Below, piece after piece: positions 1 through 8,464 of a stretch of DNA of 64,000 nt. A program made the position numbers and the translations under genes. Source of the stretch: Nitrospiraceae bacterium (GTDB lineage Bacteria; Nitrospirota; Thermodesulfovibrionia; UBA6902); NCBI GenBank assembly GCA_003599505.1, contig QZKO01000018.1:1-64000 (forward strand). The letters are read 5' to 3'. The notes beneath the pieces were generated by a model. The model saw nothing but the letters and a program-made list of their open reading frames with translations. It searched no databases and was not told the origin of the DNA. How positions within the stretch are numbered: position 1 is the stretch's first letter; every line of letters starts with the position of its first letter.

Positions 1-542
1 GTTCCGCGCTGACGTCTGAGATGGAAGTGCCCAAGACAGGGGTCAGTGAAAAGACTGATTTGCCAATCCCCAATCTCCAATCGCTGATCCCTGTTACTTA
101 CGTCCCTGCGCGCAATACTATATTCCTTTCCTTTGCGCTGGGCTGGGCGGAAGTTTTAGAAGCGTCCGACATTTTCATCGGCGCAAACGCAGTTGACTAC
201 AGCGGTTATCCGGACTGCAGGCCTGAGTTTATAAAGGCATTTGAAGATATGGCAAACCTCGCGACAAAGGCCTCTGTCGAGGGGAAATTCAGATTTAAGA
301 TTCACGCGCCGTTGGTCTATCTCACAAAGAGTGAGATTATTAAAGAGGGGATTAAGCTTGGGGTGGATTATGCGCTGACGTGGAGCTGCTATGACCCGCA
401 ATATGAAACAGGGGTAAGGGGTCAGGGGTCAGGGGTTAGTGAAGAGACTGGTGATTTCATGCCCTGCATGAAATGTGACAGTTGTATTTTAAGGGCGAAA
501 GGTTTCAGGGAAGCAGGGGTTAAAGACCCTCTGCTTGTGTAA
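1..542 (+). CDS. queC: 7-cyano-7-deazaguanine synthase QueC (5' truncated by window edge)
   Basis: ATP-dependent synthase that makes preQ0 for queuosine tRNA modification. The frame is open from base 3 ([11 protein letters not shown]), so the gene begins outside the window with the N-terminal PP-loop missing. Family blocks seen are [45 protein letters not shown], and a C-terminal zinc site CMKCDSC plus an upstream WSCYDPQ. Two stretches do not look like QueC: about 17 residues after EVPK and about 18 residues before the Cys cluster. Both are encoded by repeat-like DNA (ggggtcagtgaa, ggggtcaggggt) of the kind otherwise seen between genes here. The frame and zinc ligands remain intact. Confidence 0.93.
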   Translation, partial: SALTSEMEVPKTGVSEKTDLPIPNLQSLIPVTYVPARNTIFLSFALGWAEVLEASDIFIGANAVDYSGYPDCRPEFIKAFEDMANLATKASVEGKFRFKIHAPLVYLTKSEIIKEGIKLGVDYALTWSCYDPQYETGVRGQGSGVSEETGDFMPCMKCDSCILRAKGFREAGVKDPLLV

Positions 543-772
543 TTGTCCGTCCTCATATCTTGTGATATACTTTTTATATGCTACTTATCCCCGGAAAGCT
601 GTCGTACGGACGACGCCGAAAACATAATAATACAGTTGAAGAAATAGTAGGTAATGGCTTTTAATATAAGATAAATGTTTAATTGAATATAAAGGTTGAA
701 AACAATGAAATGAGATGTTATAAGAGATAGGAACTGTATGAGGACGAGATTGATAAATATCAGGAGGTTTAT

Positions 773-1279
773 ATGAATGCCAGGAAACTACATTCATCAA
801 CACAAAGAAAGAGCATGGACACATGCGGCGATCCTTACCTTTTACAGAATGTGAGGTATGAGAGCGCAGTCTGTAAAAAATGTCATGCCGCTTACCAGAA
901 CAAAAGATGGAGCCTCGATGAAGACCTGTTTAATAAAATGAATGAATGTAAAGACGTCAATAAAGTTTATTGTCCCGCGTGTCAGAAGATAAAAGATAAA
1001 TTCCCCGGGGGGATTGTAACACTGAAAGGGGAATTCCTCAGGGAGCACAAAGATGAAATTATGAACCTGATCAGGAATGAGGAAGAAAGGGCCAGGGGGT
1101 TTAACCCGCTTGAAAGGCTTATGGAGATAAACAGCCTTGATTCGGGCCTGGAGTTGACCACAACGAATGAGAAGCTGGCGCAGAGAATCGGCAGGAGCCT
1201 GTTCCGGGCGTATCAGGGAAGGGTAGGGTATAAGTGGTCCCAGGATACAAAACTTCTCAGGGTCGAATGGGAGCGGTGA
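773..1279 (+). CDS. BCAM0308-family zinc-ribbon protein
   Basis: A 168-residue soluble protein of unknown function. It has a four-cysteine knuckle (CKKC near residue 36 and CPAC near 68) followed by a helical part with NEEERARGFNPLERLM and a C-terminal TTTNEKLAQRIGRSLFRAYQG block. I recognise this layout as the BCAM0308 family; some relatives resemble archaeal NMD3 zinc domains, but no activity is known to me. The start is supported by a CAGGAGG ribosome site 8 bases upstream. Its 3' end overlaps the convergent HD-GYP gene by 23 bases. Confidence 0.72.
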   Translation: MNARKLHSSTQRKSMDTCGDPYLLQNVRYESAVCKKCHAAYQNKRWSLDEDLFNKMNECKDVNKVYCPACQKIKDKFPGGIVTLKGEFLREHKDEIMNLIRNEEERARGFNPLERLMEINSLDSGLELTTTNEKLAQRIGRSLFRAYQGRVGYKWSQDTKLLRVEWER

Positions 1280-2378
1280 GCGGTTTTTCCCGCTTCTCAA
1301 GCACCCTCAGAAAGGCGTCAACTACTTCAGAGTCGAACTGCGTTCCCCTGTACCGGTGCAGTTCGGCCAGGGCGTATTCCACTCCCGGGGAGGCCCTGTA
1401 AGGCCGGTCAGAAGTCATGGAGTCGTATGAATCAGCCACATGAAGGATCTTCGCGCCCAGCGGGATGTTGTCTCCCCTGAGTTTGTAAGGATATCCGGTG
1501 CCGTCGATCTTTTCATGATGGTATTTGACCAGCGGGATAATATTATTTAATTGTTTGATCTCTTCCAGGATGGCGGCGCCCTGGGCGGGATGCTTCTTGA
1601 CTATTTCAAATTCCTCCGGTGAAAGCCTTCCGGGTTTGTCAAGGAGATAATCGGAAGTCCCGATCTTCCCGATATCGTGCAGCAGTCCGGCAAGCCGGAT
1701 GTCCTTTATCTCATCGCCGTCGATCAGCATTTCCAGGGCGATCTGCTCCGCGTAAAGAGACACCCTCACGGAATGTCCTTTGGTCCACGGGCTTTTTGCG
1801 TCAAGTGAGTTTACCATAACGCGGACCAGTTTCAGAAACAGTTCTTCCAGGTCCTTGTATGATTCCGTTATATCTTCAAGCATATTGAAAAAAGCTTCCC
1901 GACCCGTTTTCGCCTTCAACTCCCTTATTTTCATTTCATTAATTACCTGGGAATAGATGTCGACAAGCTCCCTGTGCTCTTTTTCGGATTCTTTTATTCC
2001 GGTAACGTCAGTGACGGAGTGGAGCGCCCCGATCAGGCGGTCCCTGAGAACCAGTGGAGAGGCATATATCAGCAAATGTTTTTTAAGCGACGGCAAATAT
2101 GCTTCAGCAGCCCCTGCATTCCCGTTTTTTGTCTGATTTATCAGAGGACAGGTTGCGGAAGGACCCGCGGATTGATGAAACAGTTGGTAACACTTTGCAT
2201 TCTTCAGGTTATCGACATCTCCCATAAAACGTTTCATGGAGCTGCTGCAGAACGCTATGTTGAAATCAGTGTCCGTTATAAAAAAAGGATGGGGAAGGAC
2301 ATCGATCATTTCCTGATGCGTTTTTATGTACTCTTCAAGATCGGACCGGGTCCCCGGATCAGGCTTTAACGAGATCAT
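1257..2378 (-). CDS. PAS domain / HD-GYP phosphodiesterase
   Basis: A 373-residue cytoplasmic signalling protein. An N-terminal PAS-like domain (about residues 20-135) is followed by a short coiled linker and an HD-GYP domain (about 185-360). The metal and signature motifs are present: HSVR, HDIGKIG and HHEKIDGTGYP. HD-GYP proteins of this type hydrolyse cyclic di-GMP. The gene follows the HAMP/PAS receptor with a 20-base overlap and an AAGGA ribosome site, so the two are probably translated together and work as receptor and output. The flagellar genes elsewhere in the window are plausible targets, but that is inference. Confidence 0.88.
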   Translation of the reverse strand: MISLKPDPGTRSDLEEYIKTHQEMIDVLPHPFFITDTDFNIAFCSSSMKRFMGDVDNLKNAKCYQLFHQSAGPSATCPLINQTKNGNAGAAEAYLPSLKKHLLIYASPLVLRDRLIGALHSVTDVTGIKESEKEHRELVDIYSQVINEMKIRELKAKTGREAFFNMLEDITESYKDLEELFLKLVRVMVNSLDAKSPWTKGHSVRVSLYAEQIALEMLIDGDEIKDIRLAGLLHDIGKIGTSDYLLDKPGRLSPEEFEIVKKHPAQGAAILEEIKQLNNIIPLVKYHHEKIDGTGYPYKLRGDNIPLGAKILHVADSYDSMTSDRPYRASPGVEYALAELHRYRGTQFDSEVVDAFLRVLEKREKPLTAPIRP

Positions 2379-4071
2379 TTTCCTTGTGCTGTGAAAGTTC
2401 GGTATTCAGACGTTTTATTTCTCTCTTCAGCTCTTTCATTTTCAGCTCCCTGCCGACCGCCATTTCATAGAATTTCTCGAGGTCTTCCACCTGCTGCTTG
2501 AGGTTCTGCTCCGACCTGCTCAGTTTCTGCTGTGTATTCTTGAGGTCGGTGATATCGGTGGCGATGACGACCGTATGAATATATTTGCCGCTTTTGTCCC
2601 GGATGGGGCGCTGGCTTAAATAAAACCACCGGTCGTCTTTTGTTTTAACTTCTATCCGGTCCATCGGCTCTTCACTGCGGACGAGATCCTCACAAAGCCT
2701 GACCTGTTCAGGGTCTGAGGAGGAAAGGTATTCATAAAATTTTCTGTTGACGAGCTTGCCCACAGGCATCCCGGTAAACTGGGCGAAACTGCTGTTGCAT
2801 CTTCTGATTTTAAATTCCTTGTCTATGAGCACGATAAAGGCGTTCACCGTGTCAAACGTTACTTCCCACTCTATCTTCGCCCTTGTCACCACCTTCAGGA
2901 GCTGGTTGTGCTCCTCTTCTATCTGTTTGCGCTGCGTTATGTCCCTCACGACATGAATAAGCCCTACTGTCTCGTTATTATGGTTGAGCCTGGGTATGGA
3001 CCGCAGCTCGATAAATCTTTCAAGGTGCGGCTCGAATATCTCAACGGATACGGGCTTTCCTGTCTGCATGCATTTACAGCTCGGGCAATCTCCGGGAGCG
3101 GTGTCCGTGCCGTGGTAATACTTGTAGCACCTGTTGGTCTTCCCCGGAGCAAGGACCGGCAGTTTAAGCATTTCCCGGGCCGCCCTGTTGGCCTGTATGA
3201 TATTAAAGTCCTTGTCATGAATGGTTATCATGTCGGGAAGGGTGTTAAAAGTGTCTTCCCAGTCCTGCTTGGACTGGAGGACCATTTCCTTCATTTTTAT
3301 TCGCACCGTAATGTCCGTAATGGTCAGAAGGACAGACGCCTTTTCTTCACTGCCGTATTCCGCTTTCGGCAGGTCTATTCGTGATATCACGGCAGAAAAA
3401 AACAGGTTTATATCCGACCCCTCCAGGGTGACCGTAAATTCTTTTTTTATGGTCTCGCCGCTCTCCAGATTATTTATGATTTCATCTTCGAGAAGAGTTA
3501 TGAATTGTTTAAGCGTAAGCGACGGGAACTGCTCATTCAGCTTATCAAACATCATATTTGCGGAAAGAACGTTCAGCCTGTCGCTCAGGATAATCAGGAT
3601 GGAGGGGACTGAAGCCACAATGTTATCAGTATACTCCTTTGCCGTCCCGAGCTTTTTGAGGTTCTCCTCTATATGCTCCGCCATGAAGTTAAATCCTTTT
3701 GCAAGCTGACCGACTTCGTCATTGCCCGAGACCTTTATCCTGGTGTCCCATCTGCCCTGCGCTATTTCGAGCATGCCGCCGGTCAGTTTTTTCAGCGGCC
3801 TTGTAATTTTTTCTGATAAATAAAGTGAGACGGCCAGGATAATGACGGTCCCCGCGACAGTTATTCCTGAGCCCATGACGGCAAAATTCCTGCTTATATG
3901 CTCGATGGCTTCCTGATTAAGCCCTTCACCGGACAACATATCCAGGATGATGTTCTGGAAAATCAGATTTATCGTGATACCGGCAAGTGACAGTACCAGG
4001 AAAAAAGACATGAGTATCTTGTTTCTCAGGCTCGTCTTTGATGTCGTATTGTTATCTGAATTATTATCCAT
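2359..4071 (-). CDS. membrane receptor with HAMP and PAS domains, no kinase domain
   Basis: A 570-residue inner-membrane sensor. Two hydrophobic segments (about residues 18-36 and 70-92) bracket a short, roughly 30-residue outside loop. A HAMP linker (about 92-145) follows, then PAS-like segments near 150-255, 265-385 and 395-515, two of them ending in PAC-like GLIHVVRDIT and TVVIATDITDLK. The C-terminus is a coiled coil (about 515-560). No histidine-kinase, GGDEF or EAL motifs are visible, so output must pass to a partner. The overlapping downstream HD-GYP gene is the obvious candidate. CxSC/CxC pairs near residue 338 (CPSCKC) could bind a metal or haem, but this is not shown. Confidence 0.82.
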   Translation of the reverse strand: MDNNSDNNTTSKTSLRNKILMSFFLVLSLAGITINLIFQNIILDMLSGEGLNQEAIEHISRNFAVMGSGITVAGTVIILAVSLYLSEKITRPLKKLTGGMLEIAQGRWDTRIKVSGNDEVGQLAKGFNFMAEHIEENLKKLGTAKEYTDNIVASVPSILIILSDRLNVLSANMMFDKLNEQFPSLTLKQFITLLEDEIINNLESGETIKKEFTVTLEGSDINLFFSAVISRIDLPKAEYGSEEKASVLLTITDITVRIKMKEMVLQSKQDWEDTFNTLPDMITIHDKDFNIIQANRAAREMLKLPVLAPGKTNRCYKYYHGTDTAPGDCPSCKCMQTGKPVSVEIFEPHLERFIELRSIPRLNHNNETVGLIHVVRDITQRKQIEEEHNQLLKVVTRAKIEWEVTFDTVNAFIVLIDKEFKIRRCNSSFAQFTGMPVGKLVNRKFYEYLSSSDPEQVRLCEDLVRSEEPMDRIEVKTKDDRWFYLSQRPIRDKSGKYIHTVVIATDITDLKNTQQKLSRSEQNLKQQVEDLEKFYEMAVGRELKMKELKREIKRLNTELSQHKENDLVKA

Positions 4072-4250
4072 TTCAGGAAAATATAAAGAGGGGTTTCCTT
4101 AAGTTTATCTCTTGTGTAATATTACAATCTTCCTAATGCATATAATCTTTATAATCGGTATGAATAAAGAAAACTTTAATATAATTTCATATATATATAA
4201 CTAACAGAGGTTTTAGGGAGGGGCGGGACAGGAAATAATCATCTGATTTC

Positions 4251-4259
4251 TGCTAAATT
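4251..4259 (+). promoter_or_regulatory. extended -10 box before the CinA-like gene
   Basis: TGCTAAATT ends 8 bases before the ATG at 4268, and no Shine-Dalgarno sequence is visible. The transcript would start at or next to the start codon, suggesting a leaderless mRNA. Confidence 0.35.
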
Positions 4260-4267
4260 ATCTTACT

Positions 4268-5002
4268 ATGGAAAATTCAAAGAGCGCGGGGATAATCATA
4301 ATCGGCAATGAAATACTTTCAGGAAAAGTCCATGACGTCAATTCATACTTTCTCGCATGTGAATTGAGGTCCCTCGGCGTGCATTTAAGGCGCATATCCG
4401 TCATCCCCGACGAGATAGAGACCATCGGAAAGGAAGCCCTCGAATTTTCAAGGAAATATGACTATGTGTTTACCTCGGGAGGGGTAGGCCCCACTCATGA
4501 TGACGTTACCATGGCCGGCATAGCAAAGGGGTTCGGGGTCGGATTATCGCTTCATCCTGAAATCAAGGGCATGCTGCTGGCGCGATACAAAAACGTTGTT
4601 AATAACGCGGCGCTTAAAATGGCTGAAGTCCCCGAAGGCGCTGAAATAATTTTAGATGAAACCATGAGATTCCCGGTGGTGTTATATAAAAACATATATA
4701 TATTCCCAGGGATACCCGAGTACCTGAAGACAAAGTTCTCTTTGATCAGGGAAAGATTCCGCTCCACGGCATTCTATCTTACAAGGATATTCCTGAACGC
4801 CCATGAATCGGAATTTGCGGAGATGCTGAACAGTGTTGTTGCGGAAAATCCGGCGGTGCAGTTCGGGTCTTATCCCGTTAAGGGAGACCAGGATTACAGG
4901 GTCATAGTGACCGCCGAGTCAAAATCCGGAGAGGCCCTGGACAGGGCCGTAAATGAGTTGAAGGGCCTCCTTCCCGGAAAAATAATTGTCCGTATCGAAT
5001 AA
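4268..5002 (+). CDS. CinA-type molybdopterin-binding domain protein
   Basis: A 244-residue protein matching the N-terminal MoCF_biosynth-like domain of CinA. It opens with IIIIGNEILSGKVHDVNS and carries the FTSGGVGPTHDDVTM signature (about residues 74-88). It stops where a full CinA would continue into the nicotinamide-nucleotide amidase domain, so only the COG1058 half is present. Members are linked to molybdopterin-like binding and ADP-ribose or NMN-related salvage; the substrate cannot be read here. It is a single gene, divergent from the HAMP/PAS receptor. Confidence 0.85.
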   Translation: MENSKSAGIIIIGNEILSGKVHDVNSYFLACELRSLGVHLRRISVIPDEIETIGKEALEFSRKYDYVFTSGGVGPTHDDVTMAGIAKGFGVGLSLHPEIKGMLLARYKNVVNNAALKMAEVPEGAEIILDETMRFPVVLYKNIYIFPGIPEYLKTKFSLIRERFRSTAFYLTRIFLNAHESEFAEMLNSVVAENPAVQFGSYPVKGDQDYRVIVTAESKSGEALDRAVNELKGLLPGKIIVRIE

Positions 5003-5085
5003 CTTCGTTTCGCCCCATTTTCCACTGGATTTTTTCCCTCCATTGCGGTATGTTATGTTTAAGCGTCAAGTGTAAGGGGATTTAT

Positions 5086-5319
5086 ATGGGCCTGGAAATA
5101 GGTAAGGACATATTAGACAGCACTGACAGATGCGGCAATAATTTCTCCTGCCTCTCTGATAAGACATGTCTGTGCGAGATTGAAGATAATTTCAACGGCA
5201 AGGTCCTCTTTATCAAACCTCAGGGCCGAAGCGCATGCAACTACATGATGTCCTTTGGATATTCGTATATATGCAATTGTCCTGTAAGGAAAGAGATTTT
5301 TAGACGCTACCAGATGTAA
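5086..5319 (+). CDS. small cysteine-rich protein, function unknown
   Basis: A 77-residue product (MGLEIGKDILDST...) with eight cysteines, several in pairs or near-pairs (CLCEIED, CNCPVRK). I chose the ATG at 5086 rather than the one 36 bases upstream because TAAGGGGA sits 4-11 bases before it. I see no membrane segment or signal peptide. It is not an assigned family; the Cys spacing suggests metal or Fe-S binding. It lies between the CinA-like gene and the convergent ABC permease. Confidence 0.55.
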   Translation: MGLEIGKDILDSTDRCGNNFSCLSDKTCLCEIEDNFNGKVLFIKPQGRSACNYMMSFGYSYICNCPVRKEIFRRYQM

Positions 5320-5340
5320 GTGCGACCCGGCGTGTCGCCC

Positions 5341-6102
5341 TTACTTTATCATCCTCCTGCGCATAAGCCTGAAAGGGTAGGGCGCAAGCAGTCCGGCCGC
5401 GGCCAAAAGCCATACAACGTCCCACCTCACTGAATATAATGAGCCTGAAGCAAACGCCCTGCAGATATTCACCAGGTGATAGAGGGGCGTAAAAAAAGCG
5501 ATTTTAGCCACAAGGGGCGGCAGCGTGTCGAGAGGGAAAAAAATACCTGAAAAAAGAAAGCTCGGCGTCAGCAGCAGCGTAAAAAAATAGCTGAAGGAAT
5601 CAATACCCGGCGCCAGCGCCGTTGCTATCAGCGATATCTCCGCGAAGATCAGGCCGCTCATAACAAGCACGGGCAGGGCAAGGATTATCAGGGGAGAATC
5701 AACAAGTCCGAAAAGGACAATAACGAGCGTGATTATAGCGCCGTAGAACGCGCTCTTGGTCGCTCCCCACAGCACCTCCCCCGCTATGAGGTCGTCGATG
5801 CCTACAGGGGTGGCAAGGATCGCGTCAAAGGTCTTCTGGTGCGCCATCCTTATATACGTGCCGTACGTGCATTCAGTCGCGACGGCAAACATGGACGAGG
5901 AAGCGATTAATCCCGGGGCGATGAATTTAATATAAGGCACGCCGTTTATCTCTTTAATGAATCCGCCAAGGCCAAGCCCGAGAGCTACAAGATAGAGCAC
6001 GGGTTCGACGAAATTGAAGGCTATGCTCGACATATAGAGTTTTTTGTAAACCGTGAAGTTCCTCTGCCATACCCTGAATGCCTTTCCGGTTTTCATCATC
6101 AA
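5341..6102 (-). CDS. ABC-2 type transporter permease (NodJ/DrrB-like)
   Basis: A 253-residue integral membrane protein with about six hydrophobic segments. It carries ABC-2 signatures such as FIAPGLIASSSMFAVATE and AILATPVGIDDLIAGEV in the first half and SFLFSGIFFPLDTLPP near residue 190. It would export a polyketide-, polysaccharide- or drug-like substrate with an ATPase partner. That partner is almost certainly the gene at 7014-7745 on the same strand, but a cytochrome gene on the other strand lies between them. The substrate is not predictable. Confidence 0.88.
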   Translation of the reverse strand: MMMKTGKAFRVWQRNFTVYKKLYMSSIAFNFVEPVLYLVALGLGLGGFIKEINGVPYIKFIAPGLIASSSMFAVATECTYGTYIRMAHQKTFDAILATPVGIDDLIAGEVLWGATKSAFYGAIITLVIVLFGLVDSPLIILALPVLVMSGLIFAEISLIATALAPGIDSFSYFFTLLLTPSFLFSGIFFPLDTLPPLVAKIAFFTPLYHLVNICRAFASGSLYSVRWDVVWLLAAAGLLAPYPFRLMRRRMIK

Positions 6103-6181
6103 ATACTTATCGAGGACCTGAAATTTTAAAACCTTCTCCGTCGGTGACGCCGTTTATAAAAACAATTATAACATCCTGCCA

Positions 6182-6266
6182 TGGTTCCGGCAAAAGCAAA
6201 GACATGGTAAAGCTAAATATTCTGATATATCCGTCCGATATATATAGTAGCTTTTCATCAGAACCA
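6182..6266 (+). other. structured 5' leader of the tetrahaem cytochrome, possible riboregulator
   Basis: Nested pairings can be drawn by eye. TGGTTC (6182-6187) pairs with GAACCA (6261-6266). AAAGCTA (6209-6215) pairs with TAGCTTT (6248-6254). An inner AT-rich hairpin lies around CCGTCC (6231-6236). The strand between the first two stems contains GCAAAGACATGG, which loosely recalls the GCAAAGCCACGG core of GEMM/cyclic-di-GMP riboswitches. The rest of that consensus is not convincing. The ribosome site of the cytochrome follows about 25 bases downstream. Confidence 0.3.
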
Positions 6267-6302
6267 GGGATGAACGCCTGTAAACGGAAGGAGAACGGAA
6301 AA

Positions 6303-7010
6303 ATGAAGGAGATTGTTTTTATTCTGTTGCTGCTGACCTTCGCCGTCAGCGAGGCCGGCGCCTCTATCAAGGGGACCCCGCATGATGTAAACGTTATGAG
6401 AAACTCAGGTAAAGAGCTTGAAACATGCGCGATGTGTCATACTCCCCACTCCAGTGTAGACGCGACACCCCTGTGGGACAGGCATCAGCTCCCGCAAAAC
6501 TATGCGATGTACGAAAGCCCGACCTTTGACATGAATGAACAAAAAGAGCTTCAGCCCCCATCCACCTATTGCATGACCTGTCATAACGGGGTAAGCAGCG
6601 GGCTCGTGAATTATCCGGGCCCCGGTTCAAAAATAAACCCTTTGTACAATATCTCCGATAACGACTCTCTTTTTTCAGCCTTTAGCAATATGGGAACAGA
6701 TCTGAAAAACAACCACCCTGTGAGCTTTACCTATGACCCTTCCCTGGACGTGGACAACAACGGTTTCCCGTACCCGCGTCCCGTGGGCGCGGGTGGGGGA
6801 AAGGCTGTCGTGGGTTCAAGAGGCAAATACCCGTTGTATGGAGCCGGCGGAGACCAGTTTGAGTGTTCAACATGCCATGATGTGCACAACACAGTTGATT
6901 ATGCCGGAAAAGGACTCGCAAAAAAAGAATCCTCCGGGAGGCAGATATACTTCCTGCGGGCCGATAACAGCGGCTCAGGAATGTGCACGGATTGCCATGT
7001 CAACAGGTAG
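6303..7010 (+). CDS. secreted tetrahaem c-type cytochrome
   Basis: A 235-residue exported protein. The N-terminus is a signal peptide (hydrophobic IVFILLLLTFAVS, cut near AGA-S). Four CxxCH haem sites follow: CAMCH, CMTCH, CSTCH and CTDCH. The first is followed by TPHSS, and the third, CHDVHN, is typical of doubled-CxxCH and NrfB/octahaem-like proteins. A periplasmic electron carrier is likely. The ATG at 6303 is chosen because GGAAGGAGAAC precedes it and the signal peptide follows at once. The gene runs opposite to the ABC genes on both sides and ends 4 bases from the ATPase stop codon. Confidence 0.85.
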   Translation: MKEIVFILLLLTFAVSEAGASIKGTPHDVNVMRNSGKELETCAMCHTPHSSVDATPLWDRHQLPQNYAMYESPTFDMNEQKELQPPSTYCMTCHNGVSSGLVNYPGPGSKINPLYNISDNDSLFSAFSNMGTDLKNNHPVSFTYDPSLDVDNNGFPYPRPVGAGGGKAVVGSRGKYPLYGAGGDQFECSTCHDVHNTVDYAGKGLAKKESSGRQIYFLRADNSGSGMCTDCHVNR

Positions 7011-7013
7011 AGG

Positions 7014-7745
7014 TCATATTTTCAGGCTTTTGCCTGTGAGTTTCAGGTAGACTTCTTCCAGGTTCCCGCCGTGTATGCTCATCAGTTTTGACGGTGCGTC
7101 AATGGTCAGTATCCTGCCTGAATCCATAATCGCGACCCTGTCGCAGAGTTTCTCGGCCTCCTCCATGTAATGGGTTGTAAGCACGAGCGTGATGCCCTTT
7201 GATTTAAGTTCGTTCAGTTGGTCCCATACTGAATGCCTGCTGTGCGGGTCGAGACCTGTGGTAGCTTCATCAAGTATCAGCAGCTCGGGGTTGTTCATCA
7301 ACGCCCGGGCCAGGAGCAGTCTGCGTTTCATCCCCCCGGAGAGGCTTGTTATTTTTACGTCCGCCTTTTCTTTCAGCTCCACAAAATCAAGCAGCTCCAG
7401 CGCAAGGCGTGAGGCATCTTTCTTCCTTATATCAAAATACCTGGCATAAACGATCAGGTTTTCAAATACCGAGAGGTCAGGATCAAGGTTATTATCCTGG
7501 GGCATGACGCCCAGCCGCGCCTTTATTTCTCCGGGGTTTTCAGTCACGTCCATACCGAATACCTTTACTTCACCTGAAGTCGGGGGCATAAAACAATAGA
7601 TAATACCCATCGCCGTAGTTTTACCGGCGCCGTTCGGCCCTAAAAAACCGAAACATTCTCCCCTGATAATTTCAAAATTGACCCTGTCGAGGGCGCATAA
7701 TGAATTGTAGTATTTCGTAAGGTCTCTGGCTGTGACTATATCCAT
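7014..7745 (-). CDS. ABC transporter ATP-binding protein
   Basis: A 243-residue ATPase with Walker A GPNGAGKTT (about residue 37), the signature LSGGMKRRL (about 135), Walker B LLILDEATTGLD (about 155) and a switch His in TTHYMEE. It belongs to the DrrA/NodI/CcmA type that pairs with ABC-2 permeases. The permease at 5341-6102 is its natural partner, although the cytochrome gene separates them. The C-terminal tail (GGNLEEVYLKLTGKSL) is typical of this subgroup. Confidence 0.92.
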   Translation of the reverse strand: MDIVTARDLTKYYNSLCALDRVNFEIIRGECFGFLGPNGAGKTTAMGIIYCFMPPTSGEVKVFGMDVTENPGEIKARLGVMPQDNNLDPDLSVFENLIVYARYFDIRKKDASRLALELLDFVELKEKADVKITSLSGGMKRRLLLARALMNNPELLILDEATTGLDPHSRHSVWDQLNELKSKGITLVLTTHYMEEAEKLCDRVAIMDSGRILTIDAPSKLMSIHGGNLEEVYLKLTGKSLKI

Positions 7746-7771
7746 TGAGGTAATTATAAACTATGAGCGAT

Positions 7772-7886
7772 TAGCTGTCAGCTATAAGCTGTAAGTTTTC
7801 TTGCGTTTCGGAAGTCCCTCCCGAAATTAGAAAGCGCAAGCTGTGATCTGATATACTTTTTAACAAAGGCTTATAGCTTACAGCTT
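7772..7886. repeat. inverted copies of a dispersed AGCTTATAGC repeat
   Basis: 7772-7788 (TAGCTGTCAGCTATAAG) and 7870-7886 (CTTATAGCTTACAGCTT) are near-perfect inverted copies (15 of 17 positions). They flank the DJ-1 promoter region and belong to the small-repeat population found throughout the window. Confidence 0.6.
7849..7857 (+). promoter_or_regulatory. extended -10 box for the DJ-1 family gene
   Basis: TGATATACT, followed by a T run, lies about 45 bases before the start codon at 7902. The same 14-base string TGATATACTTTTTA occurs at 563-576. No clear -35 box is seen, as is usual for extended -10 promoters. Confidence 0.45.
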
Positions 7887-7901
7887 CAAAAGGAGGACCA
7901 T

Positions 7902-8453
7902 ATGCCGAGAGTCGCGGTCATACTCGCGGAAGGTTTTGAAGAAGTGGAGGCGATTGCAATCATTGATGTATTAAGGAGGGCTGAAATAGATGTAGTTGCA
8001 GCAGGCCTGCATGACGGCGCTGTAACCAGCGCCAGAAAAGTGAGAGTGGTCCCGGACGCCTTAATCGATTCTATAAGGGCGGAAGATTTCGATATGATTG
8101 TTTTGCCCGGGGGGCAGCCGGGTTCGGACAATCTTAACGCGGACAAAAGGGTGAAAGACCTCGTCAGGGATTTTCACCTGAAAGGGAAACTTACCGGGGC
8201 CATATGCGCTGCCCCTTATGTCCTCGCAAACGCCGGCGTCCTGGAAGGAAGACACGCGACATCATATCCGACATACAGGGACAGACTCGGAAGCGCGGTC
8301 TATGAAGAAAAGACCGTCGTGGAAGACGGGAATGTCCTGACGAGCAGGGGACCGGGCACCGCGCTTTATTTCGGCCTGGCAATTGTTGAGAGGCTGATGG
8401 GAAAAGAGAAGGCGCAGAAAATACGCGGGGCGATGCTCGTGCAGCCGCTCTAA
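7902..8453 (+). CDS. DJ-1/PfpI (YajL-type) family protein
   Basis: A 183-residue cytosolic protein of the class-I glutamine-amidotransferase-like fold. It has the acid in AEGFEEVEA, the GGQPGSDNL loop, and the nucleophile elbow GAICAAP (Cys near residue 106), then ATSYPTY and TSRGPGTA. Relatives are protein/nucleotide deglycases or chaperone-like stress proteins; which applies cannot be read from sequence. AAAGGAGG stands 7 bases before the ATG. It is a single gene with a repeat-flanked promoter. Confidence 0.9.
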   Translation: MPRVAVILAEGFEEVEAIAIIDVLRRAEIDVVAAGLHDGAVTSARKVRVVPDALIDSIRAEDFDMIVLPGGQPGSDNLNADKRVKDLVRDFHLKGKLTGAICAAPYVLANAGVLEGRHATSYPTYRDRLGSAVYEEKTVVEDGNVLTSRGPGTALYFGLAIVERLMGKEKAQKIRGAMLVQPL

Positions 8454-8464
8454 ATGCCGGCAGG

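Noticed and set aside
585-824. 79-codon reverse frame between queC and the BCAM0308 gene
   Set aside because: No ribosome site, odd residue composition and overlap with the real forward gene start; AT-rich spacer is a better reading.
2908-3384. 158-codon forward frame inside the HAMP/PAS gene
   Set aside because: Antisense shadow of a well-supported gene; no ribosome site or domain.
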